From: JAKACA01 sp050744865
GTDB taxonomy: Bacteria > Actinomycetota > Acidimicrobiia > Acidimicrobiales > Bog-793
Direction: 5' to 3'
Length of the DNA: 64,000 bases
NCBI GenBank assembly: GCA_050744865.1
Contig: JBOGHW010000059.1
Coordinates: 19,042 to 83,041, forward strand
Numbering within the stretch: the first letter of the stretch is position 1; each line of letters begins with the position of its first letter. The notes below the pieces were generated by a model that was given only the letters and a program-made list of their open reading frames with translations, was not told where the DNA came from and made no database searches. The position numbers and the translations under genes were made by a program. This document shows positions 17,123-26,123 of the stretch, piece after piece.

Positions 17123-17473
17123 CTAGCGGGCGTCGCGCTTCTCTTTGATCTTTGCGGCCTTCCCGATCCTGTCGCGCAGGTAGTAGAGCTTGGCCCGGCG
17201 AACGTCGCCTTGGGTCACGCGCTCGATCTTCTGGTACATCGGTGAGTGGACTGGGAAGGTCCTCTCGACGCCGACGCCGAAGCTCACCTTGCGAACCGTG
17301 AAGGTCTCCCGCACGCCCGAGCCCTGGCGGCGGATCACGGCGCCCTGGAACACCTGGATGCGCTCGCGGTTGCCCTCGACGACCCGCACGTGGACCTTCA
17401 GCGTGTCCCCTGGCTGGAAGTCGGGGACGTCGTCGCGCAGGCTCCCGCGGTCTACGAGATCAGTCGGGTTCAT
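17123..17473 (-). CDS. rplS: 50S ribosomal protein L19
   Basis: L19 sits at the 30S-50S interface. The 116 residues contain the expected PDFQPGDTLKVHVRVVEGNRERIQ core, the GVGVERTFPVHSP segment and the basic YYLRDRIGKAAKI ending. It is the last ribosomal gene of the rpsP-KH-rimM-trmD-rplS series but is separated from trmD by 173 bases that hold a strong hairpin, so it may have its own leader regulation. Confidence 0.98.
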   Translation of the reverse strand: MNPTDLVDRGSLRDDVPDFQPGDTLKVHVRVVEGNRERIQVFQGAVIRRQGSGVRETFTVRKVSFGVGVERTFPVHSPMYQKIERVTQGDVRRAKLYYLRDRIGKAAKIKEKRDAR

Positions 17474-17540
17474 GACAAGTCACGCTCCTGTGCGTCAGCG
17501 AAGGTCGTCTCGGCGCCGAAGTCCCCGGCGACCGGATAGC

Positions 17541-17580
17541 GGCCCGGGACCCGCGTCCGATCGGTGGCGGGTTCCTGGCC
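17541..17580 (-). promoter_or_regulatory. Hairpin in the trmD-rplS gap
   Basis: GGGACCCGC at 17546-17554 pairs with GCGGGTTCC at 17567-17575 (one G-U pair), and after one mismatch four further pairs extend the stem to 17541-17580. The 12-base loop contains CCGATCGG. On the minus strand it lies about 70 bases ahead of rplS, where an attenuator, a processing site or an L19 autoregulatory leader could be. No T tract follows, so a classical terminator is less likely. Confidence 0.5.
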
Positions 17581-17646
17581 CGACCAGGATAGCCGCCTGC
17601 CGACCTGCCTGTAACCGGCGCCGACCAGGGTCGCGGAAGACGAGTC

Positions 17647-18468
17647 TCAGCCCTGGTTATCGACCCAGTCCGGCACTTCCACCCCGAACTCGGCGGCTGC
17701 GCTGCGCTCGGCGAGGGACAGACCGCCTCGGGCAACGATGAGGTCCGGGCGGCGCTCCAGAGTCCGCCGTATCGCCTCGGCCAGGCGCCAACGCCCGACG
17801 CGGCCGTGGTCTCCGCTCCGCAACACCTCGGGTACTGCCCACGACTTGTACCGGGCCGGCCTCGTGTACTGGGGATACTCGAGCAAGCCGTCTGCAAAGC
17901 TCTCATCCGAGGCCGAAGTCTCGTTGCCGAGAACGCCCGGCACGAGTCGAGCGACGGCCTCGACGATCAGCAGAGCGCCGAGCTCGCCGCCCGCCAGCAC
18001 GAAGTCTCCGACGGACACCTCGCCGTCGACGAGATGATCGGCTATCCGCTGGTCGACGCCTTCGTAGCGGCCGCAAAGGAGGCTGAAGGCGGCCGGTCCC
18101 TGCACGGTGGCCGACGGCGCCAGCTCCTCGGCCATCGACTGGTCGAAGCGGCGCCCACCAGGCGACAGCAGGAGCAACGGTCTTGGCGGGTCGAACATCT
18201 GGACCGCCCCGAATACCGGCTCGGGAGCCAGCACCATGCCTGGCCCGCCACCGAATGGAGCGTCGTCGACCGACCGGTGCGGGTCCTGGGCTGCCGACCT
18301 CAGGTCCCGGATCTGCAGGTCGAGGACACCGTCGCGCCGGGCGCGCCCTACGACGCTCGCTTGGCAATAGGCGTCTATCACGTCCGGAAAGATGGTGAAG
18401 ATGTCGATCCGCAACAGCGCTGGGGAACCAGGCGCCGCGGAACCAGGCGCTGAGCCGTCCTGGCTCAA
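17647..18468 (-). CDS. trmD: tRNA (guanine(37)-N1)-methyltransferase
   Basis: TrmD methylates G37 of tRNAs reading CNN codons and so prevents +1 frameshifts. The 273-residue protein shows RIDIFTIFPDVIDAY, the DLRSAAQDPHRSVDDAPFGGGPGMV segment, the trefoil-knot AdoMet loop LLLSPGGRRFDQ, and LLCGRYEGVDQR. Translation is taken from the TTG at 18468 that overlaps the rimM stop (TTGA); this adds a short Ser/Ala/Pro-rich leader before the conserved RIDIF start, and a TTG at 18414 just before it is an alternative. The order rimM-trmD is the bacterial norm. Confidence 0.96.
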   Translation of the reverse strand: MSQDGSAPGSAAPGSPALLRIDIFTIFPDVIDAYCQASVVGRARRDGVLDLQIRDLRSAAQDPHRSVDDAPFGGGPGMVLAPEPVFGAVQMFDPPRPLLLLSPGGRRFDQSMAEELAPSATVQGPAAFSLLCGRYEGVDQRIADHLVDGEVSVGDFVLAGGELGALLIVEAVARLVPGVLGNETSASDESFADGLLEYPQYTRPARYKSWAVPEVLRSGDHGRVGRWRLAEAIRRTLERRPDLIVARGGLSLAERSAAAEFGVEVPDWVDNQG

Positions 18469-18959
18469 TCGAACAGCCCCGGCGGCCCGTCCACGACGAC
18501 ACGACCGGTGAGGTGCTCAACGACGAAGCACAGCGGCACCAGCCAGCCCGCCTCGCCCACCAGCAGGTCGCTGGCCGGATTGGCCTCGACGGCCGAGACC
18601 AGCCCGTGCGACGTCCCGGCCAGGTCGAAGACTTCCGACCCGATGAGTTCGTGGACGAACAGGGCGCCGGGGTCCTCGAGGTGCTCGGCGAGCAGGTCAG
18701 CACCACGGAGAGCCTCGGCGGCCTCCCGGGACGCGACCCCCTCGAACCGGACAAGGTGGCGATGTTGGAAGGGCCTGGCGCTCGTTACGACGAGTTGGCG
18801 CCGTTCCTCGGTGCTGCCGGCCAGCACGGCGACCAACTGATCGCCGGCTCGGAGGCGCCCCGGCATGTTCGACACCAGGGACACGACGGTCTCGCCACTG
18901 AGGCCGTGGGCCTTGACTACGCGGCCGATCTCCAGCATGGAGCTCTCCGCTGGGCTCAT
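18465..18959 (-). CDS. rimM: Ribosome maturation factor RimM
   Basis: RimM assists 30S head assembly around S19 and 16S helices 31-33. The 164 residues hold the N-terminal RimM beta-barrel (MLEIGRVVKAHGLSGETVV, then VRFEGVASREAAEALRG) and the C-terminal PRC barrel (LIGSEVFDLAG to VVVDGPPGLFD). The ATG at 18959 lies nine bases after the stop of the KH gene, and the stop overlaps the trmD start, so the three genes read as one operon. Confidence 0.95.
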   Translation of the reverse strand: MSPAESSMLEIGRVVKAHGLSGETVVSLVSNMPGRLRAGDQLVAVLAGSTEERRQLVVTSARPFQHRHLVRFEGVASREAAEALRGADLLAEHLEDPGALFVHELIGSEVFDLAGTSHGLVSAVEANPASDLLVGEAGWLVPLCFVVEHLTGRVVVDGPPGLFD

Positions 18960-18968
18960 AGGCCCACC

Positions 18969-19550
18969 TCAGTCAACGATGTCGACAGACGCCTCGACGC
19001 CGTCGCCGGCGGCCGCCGCCCGAACGAGCGTCCGGATTGCCTGAGCAGTGCGACCCCGGCGTCCGATGATGCGCCCCATGTCTGACTGTGCGACATGCAC
19101 CGAGAAACGCAGCCCCGACCGTCCCTCACTCACTTCCACCACGACGGACTCCGGGTCGTCGACGAGCATCCTGGTCACGTGCTCCAGGACGGCCTTGGCG
19201 GCACCGCCGACAAGGCGGTTCTCACCCCTGGCATTGCCCTCGTCGACATCGTCGTCGTCATCAGCATCGTCGTCGTCGTCATCAGCATCGTCGCCGTCAT
19301 CGTCAGCGTCGTCATCAGCGTCATCGCCGTCAGCGTCGTCGTCAGCGTCGTCGTCGTCAGCGTCAGCGTCAGCGTCGTCCTCGTCAGCCGCACCTCCACC
19401 CAGGTCGCCGTAACCGCTGTCTCGAGGGGATTCGCCGGCGTCTGCCTGTTGGGCCGGGCCGTAGCCCTCACCGGCGTCTGGCCTGTCGTCGTCGAACTCG
19501 CCCTGGTCCTCGCTGGCGGTGTCGGCGTCGAATTTCGGCTCTTCGAACAT
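18969..19550 (-). CDS. khpA: KH-domain RNA-binding protein (KhpA/YlqC type) with long aspartate-rich extension
   Basis: The C-terminal ~77 residues (117-193) are a complete KhpA KH domain: KAVLEHVTRMLVDDPESV, then the GRRG loop at 163-166 in RIIGRRGRTAQAIRTL, ending EASVDIVD. Normal KhpA proteins consist of only this domain. Here it follows a ~110-residue extension, of which 56-104 is almost only Asp and Ala. The ATG at 19550 lies 13 bases after the rpsP stop; a GTG at 19559 is an alternative. Khp proteins bind RNA with KhpB and influence cell division and translation. The position between rpsP and rimM is standard, so identity is firm while the tail is the oddity. Confidence 0.88.
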   Translation of the reverse strand: MFEEPKFDADTASEDQGEFDDDRPDAGEGYGPAQQADAGESPRDSGYGDLGGGAADEDDADADADDDDADDDADGDDADDDADDDGDDADDDDDDADDDDDVDEGNARGENRLVGGAAKAVLEHVTRMLVDDPESVVVEVSEGRSGLRFSVHVAQSDMGRIIGRRGRTAQAIRTLVRAAAAGDGVEASVDIVD

Positions 19551-19563
19551 CGAGCTCACGGTC

Positions 19564-19902
19564 TCACGCCCCGGCCTTGGACGTTGCCGGCTTCTTGGCA
19601 GCAGCTCGCGATGGCCGAGGCTTCTCGGCCTTCTTGGCCGGCTTGCTCGCCTCGAACTCGCTCCAGACGCCGGAGATCTTGAGGAGCTTCTCGACTGTCT
19701 CGGTGGGCTGGGCACCCTTGGACAGCCAGTCGAGCACCTTGTCGTTCTTCACCGTCACGATCGAGGGGTCGGCACGAGGCTGATAGGTGCCGACGATCTC
19801 GATGAACCGCCCGTCGCGCGGGGACCGGCTGTCGGCCGCCACTATCCGGTATGTGGGCTGCTTCTTCTTTCCTACGCGCATGAGGCGCAACTTGACGGAC
19901 AT
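19564..19902 (-). CDS. rpsP: 30S ribosomal protein S16
   Basis: At 112 residues, this is a typical S16 with a C-terminal extension. MSVKLRLMRVGKKKQPTYR is followed by VAADSRSPRDGRFIEIVGTY and the WLSKGAQPTETVEKLLK segment. The tail is Lys/Ala-rich (KPAKKAEKPRP), as in many actinobacteria. It begins the ribosomal gene series downstream of ffh, 59 bases after that gene. Confidence 0.98.
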   Translation of the reverse strand: MSVKLRLMRVGKKKQPTYRIVAADSRSPRDGRFIEIVGTYQPRADPSIVTVKNDKVLDWLSKGAQPTETVEKLLKISGVWSEFEASKPAKKAEKPRPSRAAAKKPATSKAGA

Positions 19903-19961
19903 GCTGTTGTCTTCCTTCTCTCTGGTCGAATTTCAGGACCGGGTGTCCCCGGCTCGAGCAC

Positions 19962-21338
19962 TCATCTGGCGCCACGGCTCGGTGGTGTCACGCGGCTGCC
20001 TTTGGTCTTCTTGCGGTTGCCCTTCTTAGCTCTGGAACCGCCGCCCATGACCCGCGCCATGGGTCCGAGTGACTTCATCATCTTCTGGCCCTCTTTGAAC
20101 TGGCGGAGAAGATTGTTGACGTCGGTCGTCGAAGTCCCGCTGCCGTTGGCGATCCGGAGGCGGCGTGACCCGTCGAGCAATGCCGGGTTGCGGCGCTCGA
20201 GCGGCGTCATCGACTTGATGATCGCCTCGATCCGGCCGACGTCCTTGTCGTCGATCGTGGCGTTGCGCATCTCCTTCGGTACGCCCGGGATCATCCCGAG
20301 CATCCCCTGGATCGACCCCATCCGCTTGATCTGTTGCATCTGCTCGAGAAAGTCGTCGAGACCGAACTGGCCCTCCAACAAGCGCTGGGTCGCCTTCTCG
20401 GCCACCCCCTCGTCGAACTCGCGCTCGGCCTTCTCGATGAGCGAAAGCAGGTCGCCCATCCCGAGGATGCGATTGGCGAGGCGGTCCGGGTGGAAGACGG
20501 CGAAGTCGTCCACGCGCTCGCCGGTGGAGACGAAGGCGATCGGCTTGCCCACGACCTGCTTGACCGACAGAGCGGCACCGCCGCGTGCGTCACCGTCAAC
20601 CTTGGTCAACACGACGCCATCGAGCGAGAGCGCTTCGTTGAAGGCTTGCGCAGTCTGGACGGCGTCCTGGCCGGTCATGGCGTCGACGACGAAGAACGTG
20701 TAGTCCGGGTGCACCTTGCCAGATATGGCGCGGACTTCGTCCATGAGGCCCTGGTCGATGGCCAGCCGGCCGGCGGTGTCGACGATCAGGACGTCGCGTC
20801 CGAAGCTCTCGGCCTCGGCGAGTCCCTTGGCGGCGACCGTGACCGGATCCGTTGGCTCGGAGAAGACACCGACGCCCACCTCTTTGCCGAGGATCCGCAG
20901 CTGCTCGACGGCCGCCGGCCGCTGCAGGTCGGCGGCCACGAGCAGCGGGTTGCGTCCCTGTTGCTTGAACCAGTGGGCAAGCTTGGCCGCCGTGGTGGTC
21001 TTTCCGGCGCCTTGCAGGCCGGCGAGCAGGATGACCGTTGGAGGTCGCGAGGCGTAGTGGATCTTGAGAGGCTCGCCGCCGAGCGTGGCGACAAGCTCCT
21101 CGTTGACGATCTTGATGACCTGCTGGGCCGGCGAGAGCGCCTTGGAGAGGTCTGCCCCCACACAGCGGAGCCGGATGCGCTCGATGAAGTCCCGGACGAC
21201 CGAGAGGTTGACGTCGGCCTCGAGGAGAGCGACCCGAATCTCCCTCAGAACCTCATTGACCTCGGCTTCTCCCAGCTGCCCGCGGCGGCGCAGGCGCGTG
21301 AGGATGCCCTCGAAGCGATCGGTGAGAGTCTCGAACAT
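19962..21338 (-). CDS. ffh: Signal recognition particle protein Ffh
   Basis: The GTPase that with 4.5S RNA recognises signal sequences on nascent membrane proteins. The 458 residues follow the NG-M plan: helical N domain, G1 LLAGLQGAGKTTTAAKLA, DTAGRL (G3), TKVDGDARGG (G4), then the methionine-rich M domain (QMQQIKRMGSIQGMLGMIPG). The C-terminus is a lysine-rich tail. Its receptor gene ftsY is directly upstream on the same strand, giving a co-regulated targeting pair. The SRP RNA gene was not seen in the window. Confidence 0.98.
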   Translation of the reverse strand: MFETLTDRFEGILTRLRRRGQLGEAEVNEVLREIRVALLEADVNLSVVRDFIERIRLRCVGADLSKALSPAQQVIKIVNEELVATLGGEPLKIHYASRPPTVILLAGLQGAGKTTTAAKLAHWFKQQGRNPLLVAADLQRPAAVEQLRILGKEVGVGVFSEPTDPVTVAAKGLAEAESFGRDVLIVDTAGRLAIDQGLMDEVRAISGKVHPDYTFFVVDAMTGQDAVQTAQAFNEALSLDGVVLTKVDGDARGGAALSVKQVVGKPIAFVSTGERVDDFAVFHPDRLANRILGMGDLLSLIEKAEREFDEGVAEKATQRLLEGQFGLDDFLEQMQQIKRMGSIQGMLGMIPGVPKEMRNATIDDKDVGRIEAIIKSMTPLERRNPALLDGSRRLRIANGSGTSTTDVNNLLRQFKEGQKMMKSLGPMARVMGGGSRAKKGNRKKTKGSRVTPPSRGAR

Positions 21339-21393
21339 GAGCTTTGACAGGTTAGTCGGGCATCAGGGTGCCACCGAAACAGTGACAGTCCGA

Positions 21394-22512
21394 TCACTCG
21401 AACAGCGCCGACACGAACTCGTCGGGGTGGAACTCGATCAGATCCTCGACCGTCTCGCCGACGCCGACGAGCTTGATCGGAAGGTCGAGCTCGCTCCTGA
21501 CGGCCAGCACCATGCCCCCCTTGGCAGTCCCGTCCAGCTTGGTCAGCACGATGCCGGTGAGGTTGACGGCGTCGGTGAATTGCTTGGCTTGCGCCAGCCC
21601 GTTCTGGCCGGTCGTGGCGTCAAGCACGAGCAGGACTTCGGTGAGCTGGCCCGGCGGACGCTCGGCGACTCGGCGTACCTTGCGCAGCTCGTCCATCAGG
21701 TTGACCTTGGTGTGGAGGCGGCCGGCAGTGTCGGCGATCACCAGGTCGGCACCTCGCGCCGCGGCGTGTTGCACTGCGTCGAAGATGACAGACGACGGGT
21801 CGGCGCCATCTGAGCCCCGGATCATCCCGGCGCCGGCTCGCTCGGCCCAGGTCTCAAGCTGCTCGCCGGCCGCCGCCCGGAACGTGTCCCCCGCCGCCAG
21901 CACCACCTTGCGGCCTCCGTCGCCCTCCCGCTTGGCGAGCTTGCCGATCGTGGTCGTCTTGCCCACGCCGTTCACGCCGACGACCAGCCACACCGTCGGA
22001 CCGTCGCCATCGCCGAAGACGAGCTCCGGGCTGTCACCGTCGAACATCTCTTCCAGATCGGACCTGAGTGACGACAGCAGCGCCTCGGGCGTCCCGTCGA
22101 TCGCCCCCGACTTCAACCGTGCACGCAGGTCGTCGAGCACTCTCGTAGTCGTGGTGATCCCGGCATCGGCCAGGAGCAGTGCTTCCTCGAGCTCGACGAA
22201 GGTGGCGTCGTCGACAGGGCGACTCCGGATGCCGCCGAGGTAGCCGCCGAGGAGCTGGCGAGCCTTGCCGAGGCGGTCCTTGAGGGCAGGGCGCCCGTCC
22301 CGGCCAGGGGCTGGGGCGGGCGCTGGGGCAGTTGCCGGGGCAGTTGCCGGAGCAGGGTGCTCGTCCGCGACAGGGGCTGGGGCTGGGGCTGGGGCCGCCG
22401 GAGGTGCGACGGCCGGCCCCTTGGAACGCCTCGACCGCGTCGTGACGAGAGCGCCGGCGGCAATGACAAGGATCGCCGCCGCGACGACGACGATAATCAG
22501 GACTTCGGCCAT
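21394..22512 (-). CDS. ftsY: Signal recognition particle receptor FtsY
   Basis: This 372-residue membrane-associated GTPase docks the ribosome-SRP complex at the translocon. Residues 3-25 are a strongly hydrophobic segment, so it is probably membrane anchored as in other actinobacteria, followed by an Ala/Pro repeat linker (about 35-75). The NG domain has VVGVNGVGKTTTIGKLA (G1), DTAGRLHTK (G3) and LTKLDGTAKGG (G4), and ends VGVGETVEDLIEFHPDEFV. It is between smc and ffh with short gaps (53 and 55 bases). Confidence 0.98.
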   Translation of the reverse strand: MAEVLIIVVVAAAILVIAAGALVTTRSRRSKGPAVAPPAAPAPAPAPVADEHPAPATAPATAPAPAPAPGRDGRPALKDRLGKARQLLGGYLGGIRSRPVDDATFVELEEALLLADAGITTTTRVLDDLRARLKSGAIDGTPEALLSSLRSDLEEMFDGDSPELVFGDGDGPTVWLVVGVNGVGKTTTIGKLAKREGDGGRKVVLAAGDTFRAAAGEQLETWAERAGAGMIRGSDGADPSSVIFDAVQHAAARGADLVIADTAGRLHTKVNLMDELRKVRRVAERPPGQLTEVLLVLDATTGQNGLAQAKQFTDAVNLTGIVLTKLDGTAKGGMVLAVRSELDLPIKLVGVGETVEDLIEFHPDEFVSALFE

Positions 22513-22565
22513 GGGTCGGCGAGCCTATCCGGCGGCAGGCGCCTGCCGGAGGCCGCCGGCCGCCC

Positions 22566-25500
22566 TCACCCCGTGCGAGAAGTATCCGAACGCAGGCGCT
22601 CGGTGACGACCTTCGACGCTCCCCCCGGCTGAAGGGACACGCCGTAGAGGATGTCGGCGGCCTCCATGGTTCGCTTCTGGTGGGAAACGATCAGGAGTTG
22701 CGCCTCGCCGCGGAACTCGTCGACCAGGTCGAGGAAGCGATGAAGGTTGATGTCGTCGAGCGCGGCCTCGACTTCGTCCATCAGGTAGAAGGGCGACGGC
22801 CGGCTGCGGAAGACGGCGAACAGGAAGGCGAGGGCCACGAGGGAGCGCTCGCCGCCCGACAGCAGCGACAGGCGGCGGGCGTTGCGGCCCACGGGCCGAA
22901 CCTCGATCTCGATCCCGGTGTTCAGCAAGTCGGTCGGGTCGACCAGCGTGAGGCGGCCGCTGCCGCCAGGGAAGAGCGTGGCGAAGAGTGCCTCGAAGTG
23001 CCTGCTGACGTCCTCGAAGGCGGCGGCGAAGACAGCTACGATCTCGTCGTCGACGGCCTTGACGACCCGTGCCAGATCCCGCCGCGTCGACTTGACGTCC
23101 TCGATCTGGCCACTCAAGAAACGATCCCGCTCTTGTATCCCGGCCAACTCCTCCAGCGCGAGCGGGTTGACGGGACCGAGCAAGCGGATCTCGCGCTCAA
23201 GATCGCGAACGCGTGCCGTGGCCGTCGTGCCGTCGAGGAGAGGGGGGCAGGCGGCCTGCGTAGCCACCTCTGGCTCGACTTCCAGGTCGTGGCGGATGGC
23301 CTCCACGGTGGCTTCGAGCCGGACTCTGAGCTCGGCCATCTCCAGCTCGGTCTGCTGTGCCCGCCCGCGTGTGGCGTCGAGCGACGAAGCAGCCTCCGAC
23401 CTCAGGGCACGCGACTCGCCGAGGCGGGCGGTGATCGCGGCAACAGCTGCCGAGTGCGCCTGCCGGCGCTGCTGCAACAAGGCGAGCACACCTTCGAGCT
23501 CGCCCAGGACTCCGGCGCCGGCGGCGGCCAGGCGCTCCAGGGCACGGCCGGCTGCTTCGTATCCCTCCCGCCGGTCGGCGGCGCTCGCCCTGGCCGCTTC
23601 GTAGCCAGCCAGACGGGCGTCGATGTCGTCGCGCCTGCGGGCGAGGGCGTTGCGGCGCTCCAGAAGGGCCGACGTCCGCACCTCCAGGTCGGACTGGCTG
23701 CTGGCGAGCGCCCTGGCCTCGGTATCAAGACACTGACGGGCGGCCGCCGCCTCGTCGGCCAACTCGGCAACGTGTCGCTCGAATGCCTCGGCTGCGGCCA
23801 GCACCTCGTCTGAGTGCTCGAGCTCGCTGGCGAGAGCCGCGACGCGCCGCTCCCGTTCCGAGCGGGTGTCGGCGAATACCCGCACCTGCTCGTTGAGGGA
23901 GCCCAGGCGTTCCGCCGCCTGCTCGCCTTGGGCGCGATTCTGACGCTCCTCGGCGGAGGCGGCCTCGAAGGTGCGTGCCCGCTCACGAGCCACAGTACGG
24001 GTAGCGGTGTGCGAGGCCCGGGCCGCCGAGGCGGCTGTCCCGGCATACCCTGCTTGCTCCTCGGCAAGCACGAGCTCGATCCGGACCGCCCCGAGCGCGC
24101 CAAGGGTGGCACCGCGCCCACCGGCTCCGAGGCGCCATCCTCTCGCAGAGAGCCGATCGCCGCCCAAGGTGACCACCACCGCGCCCTCGGGCAGGGCCGC
24201 CAGGAGATCGAGAGCCGCCCCCAAGTCCCCGCGGCACAGGACGACGCCGTCCAGCAAGCGGTCGATCAGCGGTGCGACGGCCTGGCGGCTGGCTCGGACT
24301 GAGCGAGCCAACAGGTCTGGACGCTCTCCGAGGAATGGTGCCGGGCCGGGGCTGCCCGCTCTCGGGCCGCTTCGGCCGGCCTGCACGACGCCACCGCTCA
24401 GCCCGGACTCCCGCAGGTGCTCTATCGCCGATCGCGCCTCGGTGGCGCCGTCGACGACCACGGACCCAAGCGCTTCGGCGACGCCCGCCTCGAAGGCGAG
24501 CTCGCAGCCTTGGTCGATGTCGACGAGGTCGAGGAGCGTCCCGAGTACGCCCGGGTGGCCGCTCAGGTGCTCGACACCGGCGCGGGCGTGCGCTTCGTCG
24601 AGCGCCAGCTGCAGCGCCGCGGCACGTGCCGCCAGCCCTTGGGCATGTTCGACGGCCTCCCGGGCGGCCGCCTCGCTAGCCATGACTGCAGCCGCCGCCT
24701 CCCGTTCGGCGTCCTCGGCGGCCCCAAGCTCGCGACGCGCCAGCGAGCAAGCCGTAACGAGCCGCTCAGCTGCTGCCGCGCCGCTGGCCGAGGCGGCTGC
24801 CAGCTCGTCGATCTGCCGGGCGAGCGAGGCCTCCCGTTCGGCGTCGCGGGCAAGAGCCTCGCGTTCGGACGCCAGCTTGGCCTGCACACCGTCGCGAACA
24901 CGTCGCAGGCGGCTCGCCTCGCCGGCAGCCGGTGCCGGCTGGCTTGCCAGCCACTGTCGCTCCTTGGCAGCCAGCTCGGAGCCACGGCGCGCCATCTCCT
25001 CCCGCTCGGGCTGCAGAGCTTCGAGAGCGTCGCCCGCCCCGGCCAGCTCACCGGAGATGCGGGCGAACTCGGCCTCGAGCGAGGCCACGACGTCGGCCTC
25101 GGTGCTGGCCGTGAGAGCCATCTCGACGCGGCGGCGGCGCTCGGCGATGACGTTGGCGATGCCGCGACCCTTCTCGCGCAGCCGCTCGGCTTCGCCCAGA
25201 GGCGTCGCGACGTCGTTGGCCCGCTCGGCAGCAAGGGCACCCTCGCAGGCCGCCAACACCTCGTCCAGGCGGGCGACTTCGGCAAGCAGGCCGGCTGCCT
25301 CTGCCTCCAGGGCGGAGCGTCTTGCGGCTGCCTGCTCGTGCCGGAGCCTGAGCGACTTCAGCTCACTACCGGCCACGAACAACTGCAGCGCCCGCAGCTC
25401 GGCCGCGAGCGAGTCGTGTTTGTAGGCGGCCTCCGCCTGCCGCTCGAGGGGGCGTAGCTGGCGCTTCAATTCGCGGTGGAGGTCCTGCAGCCGCTGGAGA

Positions 25501-26063
25501 TTCGCTTCGGCGGCTTCTATGCGTCGCTCTGCCCGCTCGCGGCGCCGGCGGAACTTCAAGACGCCGGCCGCCTCCTCGACGACTGCTCTCCGGTCCTCCG
25601 GCCGGGCCTGGAGCACTTGGTCGAGCTGGCCCTGGCCTACGATCACGTGCTGCTGCCTGCCAACCCCGGCGTCCGAGAGCAGCTCTTGGATGTCGAGCAG
25701 CCGGCAAGGCGCACCGTTCATGGCGTACTCGCTCTCGCCCGAGCGGAAAAGCGTCCGCGTGATCGTCACCTCGGCCAGATCGATGGACAACAACTTGCCC
25801 GCGGAGTTGTCGATGGTGAGGGAGACTTCGGCGCGGCCGAGGGCTGCTCGTTTCTGCGTGCCGGCGAAGATGACGTCGTCCATCTTTGCCGACCGGACCA
25901 CTCGTGGCCCCTGCGCGCCGAGCACCCACGCCACGGCGTCGACGACGTTGGACTTGCCCGAGCCGTTGGGTCCGACGATAACCGTCACGCCCGGCTCGAA
26001 CTCCAGGGTGGTGGGATCGGCGAACGACTTGAACCCGCGGAGCGAAAGCGACTTTAGGTACAC
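22566..26063 (-). CDS. smc: Chromosome segregation protein SMC
   Basis: A 1165-residue SMC ATPase that extrudes DNA loops with ScpA/ScpB. The N-terminal head starts YLKSLSLRGFKSFADPT with Walker A VGPNGSGKSN; the hinge lies at about 485-600 (LSGHPGVLGTLLDLVDI to LRESGLSGGVVQAG) between two long coiled coils rich in Ala, Glu and Arg; the C-terminal head has LLSGGERSLVALAFLF and the Walker B YLMDEVEAALDD. The start is GTG. Gene order rnc-mutM-smc-ftsY matches many actinobacteria. Confidence 0.98.
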   Translation of the reverse strand: MYLKSLSLRGFKSFADPTTLEFEPGVTVIVGPNGSGKSNVVDAVAWVLGAQGPRVVRSAKMDDVIFAGTQKRAALGRAEVSLTIDNSAGKLLSIDLAEVTITRTLFRSGESEYAMNGAPCRLLDIQELLSDAGVGRQQHVIVGQGQLDQVLQARPEDRRAVVEEAAGVLKFRRRRERAERRIEAAEANLQRLQDLHRELKRQLRPLERQAEAAYKHDSLAAELRALQLFVAGSELKSLRLRHEQAAARRSALEAEAAGLLAEVARLDEVLAACEGALAAERANDVATPLGEAERLREKGRGIANVIAERRRRVEMALTASTEADVVASLEAEFARISGELAGAGDALEALQPEREEMARRGSELAAKERQWLASQPAPAAGEASRLRRVRDGVQAKLASEREALARDAEREASLARQIDELAAASASGAAAAERLVTACSLARRELGAAEDAEREAAAAVMASEAAAREAVEHAQGLAARAAALQLALDEAHARAGVEHLSGHPGVLGTLLDLVDIDQGCELAFEAGVAEALGSVVVDGATEARSAIEHLRESGLSGGVVQAGRSGPRAGSPGPAPFLGERPDLLARSVRASRQAVAPLIDRLLDGVVLCRGDLGAALDLLAALPEGAVVVTLGGDRLSARGWRLGAGGRGATLGALGAVRIELVLAEEQAGYAGTAASAARASHTATRTVARERARTFEAASAEERQNRAQGEQAAERLGSLNEQVRVFADTRSERERRVAALASELEHSDEVLAAAEAFERHVAELADEAAAARQCLDTEARALASSQSDLEVRTSALLERRNALARRRDDIDARLAGYEAARASAADRREGYEAAGRALERLAAAGAGVLGELEGVLALLQQRRQAHSAAVAAITARLGESRALRSEAASSLDATRGRAQQTELEMAELRVRLEATVEAIRHDLEVEPEVATQAACPPLLDGTTATARVRDLEREIRLLGPVNPLALEELAGIQERDRFLSGQIEDVKSTRRDLARVVKAVDDEIVAVFAAAFEDVSRHFEALFATLFPGGSGRLTLVDPTDLLNTGIEIEVRPVGRNARRLSLLSGGERSLVALAFLFAVFRSRPSPFYLMDEVEAALDDINLHRFLDLVDEFRGEAQLLIVSHQKRTMEAADILYGVSLQPGGASKVVTERLRSDTSRTG

Positions 26064-26123
26064 GGCAAGGCTGACGATACCCGCCTCACGGGCACTGCTC
26101 GGGGACCGCCGGACGAGCCCAGC

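Noticed and set aside
19095..19682. Plus-strand frame with Val/Ile/Ser repeats, resembling membrane segments
   Set aside because: It is the complement of the Asp/Ala repeat tract of the KH gene; the hydrophobic look is only the reverse reading of GAC/GAT codons.
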